A stretch of 64,000 nucleotides of DNA from Burkholderia latens (GTDB taxonomy: Bacteria > Pseudomonadota > Gammaproteobacteria > Burkholderiales > Burkholderiaceae): assembly GCF_001718795.1 (NCBI RefSeq), contig NZ_CP013437.1, forward strand, positions 62,001 through 126,000, in the 5' to 3' direction. Below the pieces are notes generated by a model that had not been told where the DNA came from, made no database searches, and worked only from the letters and a program-made list of their open reading frames with translations. Shown piece by piece: positions 9,487 through 17,717 of this stretch (the stretch's first letter is position 1; each line of letters starts with the position of its first letter). The position numbers were made by a program, and so were the translations under genes.

Positions 9487-9663
9487 GTTGCCAGTTTCAA
9501 GCGAAGCGACGCATTGAATACCTGTCGCCGGGTATTAGGCCGAACTCGACCCACCGTTGATCCACGGATCAGCAACATACTGATTTAACATGATAAATAT
9601 TTGGGGTCGCAGCCAGGAGTTTTGCCGCGCTTAAGATCACCTAACCGGAAAAGCGCACGGGAA

Positions 9664-10308
9664 TCAAAGGCCCCCCGGGAGCCCGTGCTTCGCCACGTAC
9701 GACGGCGACGCGCAAAGCGCCATCTGCATCGGAATCAGCTGCCGCGCAATGATGCTGGAGTCTTCGATGCGGCCATTGCGAAACGCCACGTCGATCCGTT
9801 CCGATACGAGGTCGATCGGCCGGTCGTCGAGCAGCAGATCGAAGACGATGTCGGGGTACGCCTGCGCAAACTTTTCCAGCAACGGCGCAACGATTTTCCG
9901 GCCAAACCCCACTGCTGAGCTGATACGGATCAGGCCGCGCGGCGGCCCCTGCCGCAGCTCCAGCATGTCGTTCATGGCCTCGACGATCTGCGCGACGCCC
10001 TGGTGGCAGTTCTCGAAGAACCGCTGACCTTCGCACGTGAGCTCGGTCATGCGGGTGGTCCGCTGGAACAGCCTCGTGCTCAGCTGCGCCTCGAGCTTCT
10101 GGACGTTCCGGCTCACGGCCGGCCGGCCGACGCCGAGCAGCTCGGCGGCTTTGGTAAAACTGCCCTCGCTCGCCACCGCGACGAATGCAAGGATGCCCGC
10201 GTAGCTGGCGCCGAAGCTCGCCGACAGTGCATCGGCACGACGGGCCAGCTCGCGCCGAACGCCGTGCTCCGCTGTATCCGATTGATTCATTTCCGCTTCC
10301 CCAGACAT
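9664..10308 (-). pseudogene. LysR-type regulator, 3'-truncated
   Basis: About 214 codons. The N-terminal winged-helix DNA-binding domain is intact (FVAVASEGSFTKAAELLGVGRPAVSR), followed by the first half of the effector domain ending QMALCASPSYVAKHGLPGGL and a stop. LysR regulators are normally about 300 aa, so the last about 90 residues (return half of the effector domain) are missing; the break is abrupt, inside the conserved SYL/VAKHG segment. DNA binding may persist, but ligand response is unlikely. Starts at 10308 or 10290 are both possible. It sits downstream of an NmrA-type gene that is truncated at its own 5' end. Confidence 0.75.
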
Positions 10309-10372
10309 GCCGCTCACTCCGATTGCCCTTCGCCGGCATGCGCCGGCGAACAGCTTCACGTGCGAACGGAAA

Positions 10373-10907
10373 TCAGCTTGCCGCGAGCCACCGGTCGAGA
10401 CCGATGCGACCCAGCCGCGCCGGCCCGAGCGGCACCAGCGATTGCGCCTCAACGCGGCCGCCGTAGTAGCGGGCGTCGCGATCGGTCACCACCGTACGCG
10501 TATCGCCGACCGACTTCAGATACCGTGCAACGATCTCCGCGAACGGTGCGCGATCCGGACCTGCGATCTCGACCGTGCCGTTCTGCGGCCCGGCGAGCGC
10601 AGCCTGAGCGACGAGTGCCGACACGTCTTCTGCAGCGATCGGTTGAAACAGGCCGTCGCCGATGCGGACCGTGCCGTCTCGCGTGCTGAAATCCGCGATG
10701 CCGCCAATGAATTCCATGAACTGCGTGGCACGCACGATCGTGTACGGCACGCCCGCTGCGTCGATGGCCTGCTCTTGCGCGACCTTGGCCAGGAAATAAC
10801 CGTTCTCCGGCATCCGGTCGCAGCCGACGATCGACACTGCAACGTGATGGCGCACGCCTGCGGCAACCTCGGCCTTGCCGAGATTGCGTGCCGATGTACG
10901 GAAGAAG
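10373..10907 (-). pseudogene. NmrA-type NAD(P)-binding protein, 5'-truncated
   Basis: Readable protein starts at about ARNLGKAEVAAGVRHHVAVSIVGCDRMPENGYFLAKVAQEQ and runs to a normal C-terminus (LDRWLAAS). This is the distal two-thirds of an atypical SDR (NmrA/YcfA-like): the GYF...K segment and the FIGGIADFST region are present. The N-terminal Rossmann glycine motif, roughly 85-90 residues, is absent. Upstream of about 10907 the frame runs into antisense of a cupin 3' end, so the frame beyond is accidental. No in-place start is convincing. It is probably non-functional; the deletion joins exactly to the cupin relic. Confidence 0.75.
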
Positions 10908-10955
10908 TTCCTGATCAAGAATAAGGGGGCGCCGGTGCTCACACCGGTCAAGTAA
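10908..10955 (+). pseudogene. Detached duplicate of the cupin 3' end
   Basis: On the plus strand these 16 codons read FLIKNKGAPVLTPVK and a stop, identical in protein to the last 15 residues of the intact cupin at 9046-9450 with a few silent changes. The following hairpin (10971-10989) and the later CGGGTATT also recall the sequence after the intact gene. No upstream cupin coding sequence is present. Confidence 0.8.
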
Positions 10956-10970
10956 CACAATCGTTGGCGA

Positions 10971-10989
10971 GGCCCGGCAACGCCGGGCC
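10971..10989 (+). terminator. Hairpin after the cupin relic
   Basis: Perfect 8-bp stem GGCCCGGC/GCCGGGCC with an AAC loop, 15 bp after the relic stop codon. Position and loop match the hairpin after the intact cupin gene. No T run. Confidence 0.5.
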
Positions 10990-11415
10990 GCGTCCGGGTA
11001 TTGATCGAGCCAATGCGGCGCAACTGTGCGCTGCCTGTATGTGCGGAAAGCGCTCAACCGGTCACGCTGCGACTGGCTGTCAGACAGGAATGCATTGATT
11101 TAAAACGACACATGAAAGTGGCGCAAGACAACCCCTCGACAAGGCCGGGGGGCCGCGTAACTGGAAATGCGCATCGGGATCAAAGGCGCCGCCGTTCGCG
11201 CTCATCTTCTCGACGCCCGCAGGATCCCGACGTTCGAGTCAACATTGCCACGTCGTCACGACGCGTATATATGCGTTTCGATCGCGTGTTGATGCTGCGG
11301 GGATCCACCTCGCTCATGCTGGTCAATCCACGCCGCCAAGGTCGAAATCGAAGCGGTTCCGTGCGAACGCGGCCAGTGATCGTCGCTCGCGGGATCCCAC
11401 GCGTCACTGGTCAAA
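10990..11415. other. Intergenic stretch, no gene recognised
   Basis: 426 bp between the cupin relic and the end of the adhesin-export operon. It is less GC-rich in parts. I see no credible coding frame and no clear terminator for the operon that ends at 11416. Confidence 0.45.
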
Positions 11416-12279
11416 TTACGAGTCGGTCAAGCGCGTGTGCTCCCTGAAGTGAATCGCATTGCCCGGCGAATATCCGCGTGTCGCCTGCTGCCGTCCGCGC
11501 GCCGCTTCGTGGTTCGCCAATTCGATCCTCGCCGCCTGCAAATTTTCCCCACACAGCCACTCGCCTTCACATTCGTGCGCCGATTCGGGAGCTGGCACGG
11601 CAAGTGCCACGCTCGCGGGACGCACCGGGCGCGCTACCGCACGTTTGCTCTCGCCGGGTGCCGCCTTCCGCTGATGCGCGCGCGGGCGCCGATCGTCCGG
11701 AAGCACAACAGACCGACCTGACTCCCGTTGCTCCCGGACACCAGCTTGACGCAACGGCTCCGACGCCAGCAACTTCCCCGTTCGAGTATGCTGCTCGTTC
11801 GAATCCGTGTGCGCGCCGGCGACAGCCACTTCGCCCGATGCGCGCAGTGCCAGGGTGTCTGCACGATCTCCGTGTACCACTCCAGCTCCCTGACCGCCCG
11901 GTAGCGCGCTCGAAAAAGCCGCCTTTTTCGACAGCGCCACGGCATCCGGCAGGCTCGTGCCAAACCATACGGCAATTGCCGCACCGAACAGCGCACTGCA
12001 CACCGCAGTGAGTGCGATCCGGCCACCACCGTGTCGTGTGCGCGAGCGGCTCCATGCGAGATTGTCATGCCCGAAGTCCACTGCCCGCCACACGCGCCGT
12101 TTCATGCCGAACCGCTTACTGCTGGGCGTTGACACCCCCGTCGCCAAATGAATCTCGGCTTCGGCCGATCGCACGAATGCAAGGACGGCACCGCGCCGGC
12201 CTCCATACGGTGGCGGCAAATAGGAGGCTGGCCGCGGCGCAGGTGGGGTGAACCAATCCACAGTCGAGTGAATTCTCAT
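11416..12279 (-). CDS. Unknown single-pass membrane protein at the end of the type I secretion operon
   Basis: 287 aa, not recognised. An N-terminal cytoplasmic region of about 85 residues (rich in P, R and S) is followed by one hydrophobic helix (IALTAVCSALFGAAIAVWFG, about 95-115). The rest is a long, low-complexity, probably disordered region rich in Ala, Arg, Glu and Ser, with two cysteines near ECEGEWLCGENLQAARIELANHEAARG. GGAG six nt before ATG 12279 decides the start; a nine-codon extension is open upstream. It lies 57 bp after the TolC-like gene on the same strand, so it may belong to the exporter, but its role is open. Confidence 0.6.
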   Translation of the reverse strand: MRIHSTVDWFTPPAPRPASYLPPPYGGRRGAVLAFVRSAEAEIHLATGVSTPSSKRFGMKRRVWRAVDFGHDNLAWSRSRTRHGGGRIALTAVCSALFGAAIAVWFGTSLPDAVALSKKAAFSSALPGGQGAGVVHGDRADTLALRASGEVAVAGAHTDSNEQHTRTGKLLASEPLRQAGVREQRESGRSVVLPDDRRPRAHQRKAAPGESKRAVARPVRPASVALAVPAPESAHECEGEWLCGENLQAARIELANHEAARGRQQATRGYSPGNAIHFREHTRLTDS

Positions 12280-12336
12280 TGCTTTCTCCGTTGCGCTTGT
12301 CTGCATCTATCGTCGCGCTCGCGTGAGCGGCACACG

Positions 12337-13818
12337 CTAACCTTCCCGAAGCCACTGGACGAGCAAGCCTGCCGATGCGTAGCCGCGCAGCGTAGCGACG
12401 TAGCCATCGAATCGATAGGCCACTTCGCTCACCCGATTGTTGTAGTAATCGCTCTCCGCAATCAGCACGTCGAGCAGCGTGCGCCGTCCAAGGTGATACC
12501 ACTGATCGAAAAACGCCTTGCGCACCCGATCCGACTCCACCGACAGAGCACGGTACTGGTTCGCGCGTGCGCCAAACGACCGGGCGTCCTCGTCCGCAGT
12601 TCGCACTTGATACTCGAGATCGAGACGCGTTTGCTCGACCTGGCGCCACCCGGCCAGCGCCCTGAATGCCGCGGCGTCGGTCGCGGCAGTCGCAGCACCG
12701 CCCGTGAACGCGTTCCAGCTCAACGTCAGCATTGTTTGCCATGGCATCCTGCGCCCCTGCACGTCATGCCCCGTACTGGCGCTGACGACCCAGTTCAGTT
12801 GCGGTTTTCTTGACGCGCGCACCGCGTCGCGATTCATATCGGCAGCCGCAGCCTCCGCGCGCGCCTGCTGAAGTCGCGGATTGTTGTCGAGCGCTGCCAT
12901 CAGGCGCTCGAGATTGGCCGGTTTGAGCGGCCAGGTCGACGTCGCGGGCGTCGGCACGGGCTGCTGTCCCACCAGCTTGCGCAAATTCAGCTCGGCGTCG
13001 CGGCATTTGGCAAGCGCGGCATCTCGACTCGCCTGCGCCTGTAGCAGGTGCGCCTCTGCCTGCGTCAGCTCGCTGGCACGGCCGCGATCGGTCGCAACGA
13101 TAGCCGCGAGCATGCCGACCAGCTGAGTCATCCGATCGACGAACTGCTGACTGAGCGCTGCGATATTGCGTTGTTTCGCGAGTTCCGCGAGCGTGGTCGA
13201 CACCTGATACGCGGAGTCCTCCATTTGCGCGATGTAGCGCTCCTGATTCGCATTCGCGAGCTCTCTGCGGCTCGCGATCTGCTTCGCGTTGCGCCCCCAG
13301 TCAAACAGCGTCGTCGTGAGGTCTGCACTGATCGAGTTGCCCGGATCATATCCATTGCCTGCATTCGAACCGAACTGCATCGAACGCGTCCGGCCGTTGA
13401 GTTGAAGTTGGGGCCAGCGGGCCGCCTTCGCCTGGCTGACGTCCGACTGAGCGGCCTGATACTCCGCATACAGCCCGCGCACCTGCGGACTGACGTCCAT
13501 AGCCGCTTGGGCAGCGGCATAGAGCAACTGCCGTAACTGAGCCTCGGTAGCGAAGGATCGCGCTCCCGTGGCCGGGATCTGCGGGCCGGGAACGGCAGGC
13601 GTTTCTCCCTGACCGGCTTCCTCCGGCATATCGCGCAGCGGCGCGTGGGTTGTCGTTGGGCTCGCCGGCGTCAAGATGACCGGCGGCATGTCGGCTGCCC
13701 TGGCCGGTTGCCATGCGATCGCGGCGATCGGTATCGCGAGTGCGACTACAGCCGACACCGGCACGCGCCGGCGCGCAAACTCGACGCGGGCGCGTGCAAG
13801 ATTTCGACGATCACTCAT
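12337..13818 (-). CDS. TolC-family outer-membrane channel of the type I secretion system
   Basis: 493 aa. Signal-peptide-like start (VSAVVALAIPIAAIAWQPARA), a Pro-rich linker, then two OEP repeats with long helices (VRGLYAEYQAAQSDVSQAKAARWPQ; NPRLQQARAEAAAADMNR) and the terminal segment RRTLLDVLIAESDYYNNR. It would form the trimeric exit duct for the ABC/HlyD pair encoded immediately upstream. ATG at 13818 is 2 bp from the HlyD stop, so translation is coupled. The larger open frame that continues upstream is a shadow of the HlyD gene. Confidence 0.9.
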   Translation of the reverse strand: MSDRRNLARARVEFARRRVPVSAVVALAIPIAAIAWQPARAADMPPVILTPASPTTTHAPLRDMPEEAGQGETPAVPGPQIPATGARSFATEAQLRQLLYAAAQAAMDVSPQVRGLYAEYQAAQSDVSQAKAARWPQLQLNGRTRSMQFGSNAGNGYDPGNSISADLTTTLFDWGRNAKQIASRRELANANQERYIAQMEDSAYQVSTTLAELAKQRNIAALSQQFVDRMTQLVGMLAAIVATDRGRASELTQAEAHLLQAQASRDAALAKCRDAELNLRKLVGQQPVPTPATSTWPLKPANLERLMAALDNNPRLQQARAEAAAADMNRDAVRASRKPQLNWVVSASTGHDVQGRRMPWQTMLTLSWNAFTGGAATAATDAAAFRALAGWRQVEQTRLDLEYQVRTADEDARSFGARANQYRALSVESDRVRKAFFDQWYHLGRRTLLDVLIAESDYYNNRVSEVAYRFDGYVATLRGYASAGLLVQWLREG

Positions 13819-13820
13819 GT

Positions 13821-15068
13821 TCAACGCTCCCGGAACGCTTCGCGAACTTTGAATATCGGCTTCAACAAATAGTCGAGCACTGTCTTTTCGCCGGTACGGA
13901 TATCGACCGTTGCCTGCATCCCTGGAAGTATCGGCAAGCGCTTGCCCGCGATGTGCAGCGCGTTCGTGTCGGTCTCGACCATCAGCCGGTAGTACGTCGC
14001 GTCCGGCCGCCCTGTGGCCGCGCGTTGTTCGTCTTTCACCGTGTCCGGCCCCACGCTGACGACGCGCCCATGAAGTCCACCGTAGATCGCGAAATCGTAC
14101 GCACTGACTTTCACCAGCGCCGGCATTCCGGGACGCAGGAACGCGACATCGGAGGGCTTGATGCGCGTTTCGACCAGAAGCGTGTCGTCGACCGGCGCGA
14201 TTTCCATAATGTGTTCGCCCGGTTGCACGATCGCGCCCGGCGTGTGGATCCGCAGGTTCTTCACGACACCGCGGCTTACTGCGACGATGTCGGTGCGCTC
14301 CAGGACGTCGGCGCGACCGACGAGCGATTCGCTCGTTTGCGCGAGTTCCGGCTCCAGTCGCGTCAGCTCCGCGCCGGCATCTGCCCGATAGCGACTCCTG
14401 CGCTCGACGATTTGAGCGTCGATATCGGCCGCCTGTCGCCGCATGCGCAAGATTTCGACCTCCGAGATCAAGCCTTTCGCCGCGAGCGGCTCCGACATCG
14501 CAAGCTCGCGCGACACGAGCGTCCGGCTCTGCGTCAACGCAGCGACGCTTTCGTCGAGCGCCCGCCGACGAGCACGATAGGCCGCCGTCTCTTGCCGGAC
14601 AAGATCCGGTTCCCGCGCAACTTCGTAGGGAAACGCGAGCGGAATGCCGTATGCCTCGGCGCGCAGCCGAGCGACAGTCGCCTTCAGGCCGACTGCCTTT
14701 GACCGCAATTCGCGATAACTCGATTGCGCGCGGGTCGGATCGATCTTGGCCAACAACTGCCCTTTCTCGACGAGATCGCCCTCGCGTACGGCGATTCGCT
14801 CGACGATCCCGCCTTCCAGGCTCTGTATGACCTGCTCCCGACTCTGAGACACCACGGTCGCGTCCCCGCGCGTAACTTCTTCGACACGCGCGAAGTGCGC
14901 CCATGCCAACCCGATACCGAGCACGGCGGCAACGACGTACAGCACGGACTGAGCACCGGCCGACGAACGCACCAAGAGCGCCTCACGAATGTCGTTCATG
15001 AAAGCCGCGTCCTGTACCAGCAATCGCGGCTCGGTCTTGCGCCGCCGCAACATCGCTCCAACTTTCAT
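13821..15068 (-). CDS. HlyD/LapC-type adaptor of the type I secretion system
   Basis: 415 aa. A short basic cytoplasmic end is followed by one TM helix (VLYVVAAVLGIGLAWAHFA) and a lipoyl half-motif (REQVIQSLEGGIVERIAVREGDLVEKGQLLA). Then come a long coiled-coil (about 110-260), the second half (VVKNLRIHTPGAIVQPGEHIMEIAP) and a beta-barrel. The membrane-proximal SLEGGIV is typical of HlyD/LapC adaptors. ATG 15068 is preferred because GGAGG lies 7 nt before it; ATG 15074 is too close to that site. The start lies just after the stop of the ABC gene (15071-15073). Confidence 0.9.
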   Translation of the reverse strand: MKVGAMLRRRKTEPRLLVQDAAFMNDIREALLVRSSAGAQSVLYVVAAVLGIGLAWAHFARVEEVTRGDATVVSQSREQVIQSLEGGIVERIAVREGDLVEKGQLLAKIDPTRAQSSYRELRSKAVGLKATVARLRAEAYGIPLAFPYEVAREPDLVRQETAAYRARRRALDESVAALTQSRTLVSRELAMSEPLAAKGLISEVEILRMRRQAADIDAQIVERRSRYRADAGAELTRLEPELAQTSESLVGRADVLERTDIVAVSRGVVKNLRIHTPGAIVQPGEHIMEIAPVDDTLLVETRIKPSDVAFLRPGMPALVKVSAYDFAIYGGLHGRVVSVGPDTVKDEQRAATGRPDATYYRLMVETDTNALHIAGKRLPILPGMQATVDIRTGEKTVLDYLLKPIFKVREAFRER

Positions 15069-15070
15069 CG

Positions 15071-17410
15071 TCATGCCTCCGTGGCGTCCGTATCCGCGGT
15101 CGCGGATTCGCCCTCCGTGCCGGCGAGATGCCCGGCCCGCTCGGTCATTCGGGCAAAACGGCCGCGTGCAGGCTCCGGTTCATTTGGCGTGCGCCGTCGG
15201 TCCGGCGTCGACTGCCCCGACAATTCGGCGAGCACGCGAGCCTTCGGCCCGTCCATGACGACTTTCCCGTGATCGACGATCACGATGCGATCGACGAGTG
15301 CGAGCATCGAGGTGCGGTGCGTTACGACCACAAGCGTCTGACCGACCGTCGCTTGCCGCAGGTGTTCGATGAAGAGCGTCTCCGTTTGCGTGTCCATCGC
15401 GCTCGTCGGCTCGTCCAGCAGCAACGCGCGCGGACGCGCGATCAGACTGCGTGCGAGCGCAACAAGCTGCCGCTGGCCGCCCGACAGTTCGCTGCCGTTT
15501 TCGCCGACCGGCAGGTTGACGCCAAGCGGATGTCGCGCGACCAGCTCGCCCAGCCCCGTCAATTGCAACGCCCGGACCAGCTCGTCCGTGGTTGCGTCGG
15601 GCCGCCCGAGCGTCACGTTCTCGCGCAGCGAGCCGTAGAAAAGGCGGCTGTCCTGACTTACATAGCCGAACGTATTACGCCAGTCTGCGGGCGCGATTTG
15701 CTCGGCATCGAGGCCGTCGGCAAGCACCTTTCCATCGGTCGGCCGATACAGGCGAGCGATCAATCGCAGCAGCGTCGATTTCCCGCTGCCGACCCGGCCG
15801 AGTATCGCGACGCGTTCACCCGCGCCTATTTCGACCGACAGGCCCTGCAGTACCGACGGGTTCTGCGCGGCCGCCGACGGATAGGCAAACGACACGTTGT
15901 CGAGCTTCACGTGGCCGGTCAGCGGCGGCCGGGCAAGGTATTCGTGCGCGGCGTCGTGATCCAGCGGCATCGCCATCAGTTCGTTCAGCGATTGCAGCGC
16001 GGCTTTCGCCTGCTGAAAGCGCAATGCCAGCGCCATGATCTGCCCGAGGGGTGCGGTCGCTCGGCCGGCAAGCATCACCGCGCCGATCAGCGCGCCTTGC
16101 GTGAGCGTGCCAGCCCCGATCAGGTAGACGCCCGCGACTACGATTACGACGGTCTGCAGTTGCTGGAGACCCGTCACGATACTCGTCGAGAGGCTCGAAA
16201 GCTGACGCGACTTCATCGACGCCGCCGCCGCCTTCGCGCTGAATGTGTCCCAGCGATGCCGCATCGCGCCCTCACCGCCGACCGCCTTCAGCGTTTCGAG
16301 CCCCTCGATCGATTCGATGAGTACGCCTTGCTTGAGCGACGCTTCCCGAAGGTTCTCGCGCATCGCACGCGCGAGCGGCCACTGCACGAGCAGGCCGATT
16401 CCGACGATGAGCGGGATCATCAGCAGCGGGATCCAGCCGAGCGGCCCGGCAACCGCGAAGATCACGCCGACGAACAGCAGCACGAACGGCAAGTCGGAGA
16501 TCGCGGAAAGTGTCGCGGACGTCGCGAAGTCGCGCACCGATTCGAACTCGCGCAGGCGATGGGCGAACGAGCCGGCCGACGCCGGCCGGCGCTCCATCCG
16601 GATCGCGAGCGCCTGCCTGAACAGCAGGCTGCCGAGCACGAGATCGGCCTTCTTGCCAGCCGTGTCGAGCACGTGCGCGCGCACGTGACGCGAAACCGCC
16701 TCCATCAGCATCGCGAGCGCGACACCGATCGCGAGCGACCAGAGCGTCGCGTATGCCTGGTTCGGCACGACGCGGTCGTACACGTTCATCGTGAAGAACA
16801 CGCTTGCGAGGCCGAGCACGTTGATGAGGAAAGCGCCCAGCGCGGCGCTCGCATAGTAGTTGCGGTAGTGCCAAAGCGTGCGGAGCAACCAGTGGCCTGC
16901 CGGTTCGCCGAGCGGTTCGCCGCCGCGGCTGTCGGACTTCGCGAGCGGCTTGACGAGGATCGCGTAGCCCGAATAGGTGTCGCCGAGTTCATCTTCCCGA
17001 CATTCGACCGGACCCGTGCCGAATTCAGGCGTCATCACCCGGTAGACGATGCGCGGGTCTTTCAGTCCGGACGGACCGGCGCTTCGACCGAGCAAAACGC
17101 ACGCGTCGCTGTTTTTCCGCAGCAGAACGACGGGAAGAAGATGCTCGGGCAATTGCGACAATTTCCGCTCTACCAGCTTCGCACTCAATCCCGCTTGGGC
17201 GAGCAGCTCCAGTGCAAGCGATGGCGTCAATGATGCGGACATAGCCAGTCCTGCCGTCAACGCGTCGCGAGTACGGCCGTGTCCGTAGTAGTCGCAGATC
17301 CAGGAAACGGCATCCAGCAGACTGTCGCGTCCGATCGTTTCGGGCAGAGCTGCATTGCTGTCATGCGTGATATTGCTATAGAAGGTTTGGGTGCTCATAG
17401 CATCGATCAT
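15071..17410 (-). CDS. Type I secretion permease/ATPase, LapB-like
   Basis: 779 aa. The N-terminal about 150 residues are a degenerate C39-like domain without a clear catalytic cysteine context. A six-helix ABC exporter membrane domain follows (about 175-450). The nucleotide-binding domain has Walker A GRVGSGKST, Q-loop YVSQDSRLFYGSLREN, signature LSGGQRQ, Walker B ALLLDEPTSAMD and an H-loop THRTS. This is the LapB-type layout used to export large adhesins with uncleaved C-terminal signals. The charged C-terminal tail is long. Starts at 17410 and 17398 are both possible and neither has a strong ribosome site. Its likely substrate is encoded just upstream at 17718-20555. Confidence 0.9.
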   Translation of the reverse strand: MIDAMSTQTFYSNITHDSNAALPETIGRDSLLDAVSWICDYYGHGRTRDALTAGLAMSASLTPSLALELLAQAGLSAKLVERKLSQLPEHLLPVVLLRKNSDACVLLGRSAGPSGLKDPRIVYRVMTPEFGTGPVECREDELGDTYSGYAILVKPLAKSDSRGGEPLGEPAGHWLLRTLWHYRNYYASAALGAFLINVLGLASVFFTMNVYDRVVPNQAYATLWSLAIGVALAMLMEAVSRHVRAHVLDTAGKKADLVLGSLLFRQALAIRMERRPASAGSFAHRLREFESVRDFATSATLSAISDLPFVLLFVGVIFAVAGPLGWIPLLMIPLIVGIGLLVQWPLARAMRENLREASLKQGVLIESIEGLETLKAVGGEGAMRHRWDTFSAKAAAASMKSRQLSSLSTSIVTGLQQLQTVVIVVAGVYLIGAGTLTQGALIGAVMLAGRATAPLGQIMALALRFQQAKAALQSLNELMAMPLDHDAAHEYLARPPLTGHVKLDNVSFAYPSAAAQNPSVLQGLSVEIGAGERVAILGRVGSGKSTLLRLIARLYRPTDGKVLADGLDAEQIAPADWRNTFGYVSQDSRLFYGSLRENVTLGRPDATTDELVRALQLTGLGELVARHPLGVNLPVGENGSELSGGQRQLVALARSLIARPRALLLDEPTSAMDTQTETLFIEHLRQATVGQTLVVVTHRTSMLALVDRIVIVDHGKVVMDGPKARVLAELSGQSTPDRRRTPNEPEPARGRFARMTERAGHLAGTEGESATADTDATEA

Positions 17411-17717
17411 CAAGCGAGTGCTCGACGATTCAAGTCGAATGCCGCCCGTGTTCGTACGGACGTGATGTTCTAAAAAAACGTTGAATTTGAGAGGGACGGC
17501 ATATCGGGATTCATATGCGTCACATCGGAATCGGATTCGTATCGCGAACCGTTAGCCCCTCGGGCTCGCTTCGCCGCTATTTCGCGCGGTCTGAGCCGCG
17601 CCGTCAGTCATCGTTTCGGACGACGGACGGCGCGCTCAATGCGAAATCGAATCAAAACGGGAAACTACGACGCATCGCATGGCACATGTTTGCGCCATGC
17701 AATGCAATCGGCCAGGT
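17411..17717. other. Spacer between adhesin and exporter genes
   Basis: 307 bp, with a 6-bp GC hairpin at 17584-17601 and, on the minus strand, a seven-T run near 17472. Either could weaken read-through from the adhesin into the exporter genes. No gene is seen. Confidence 0.4.
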
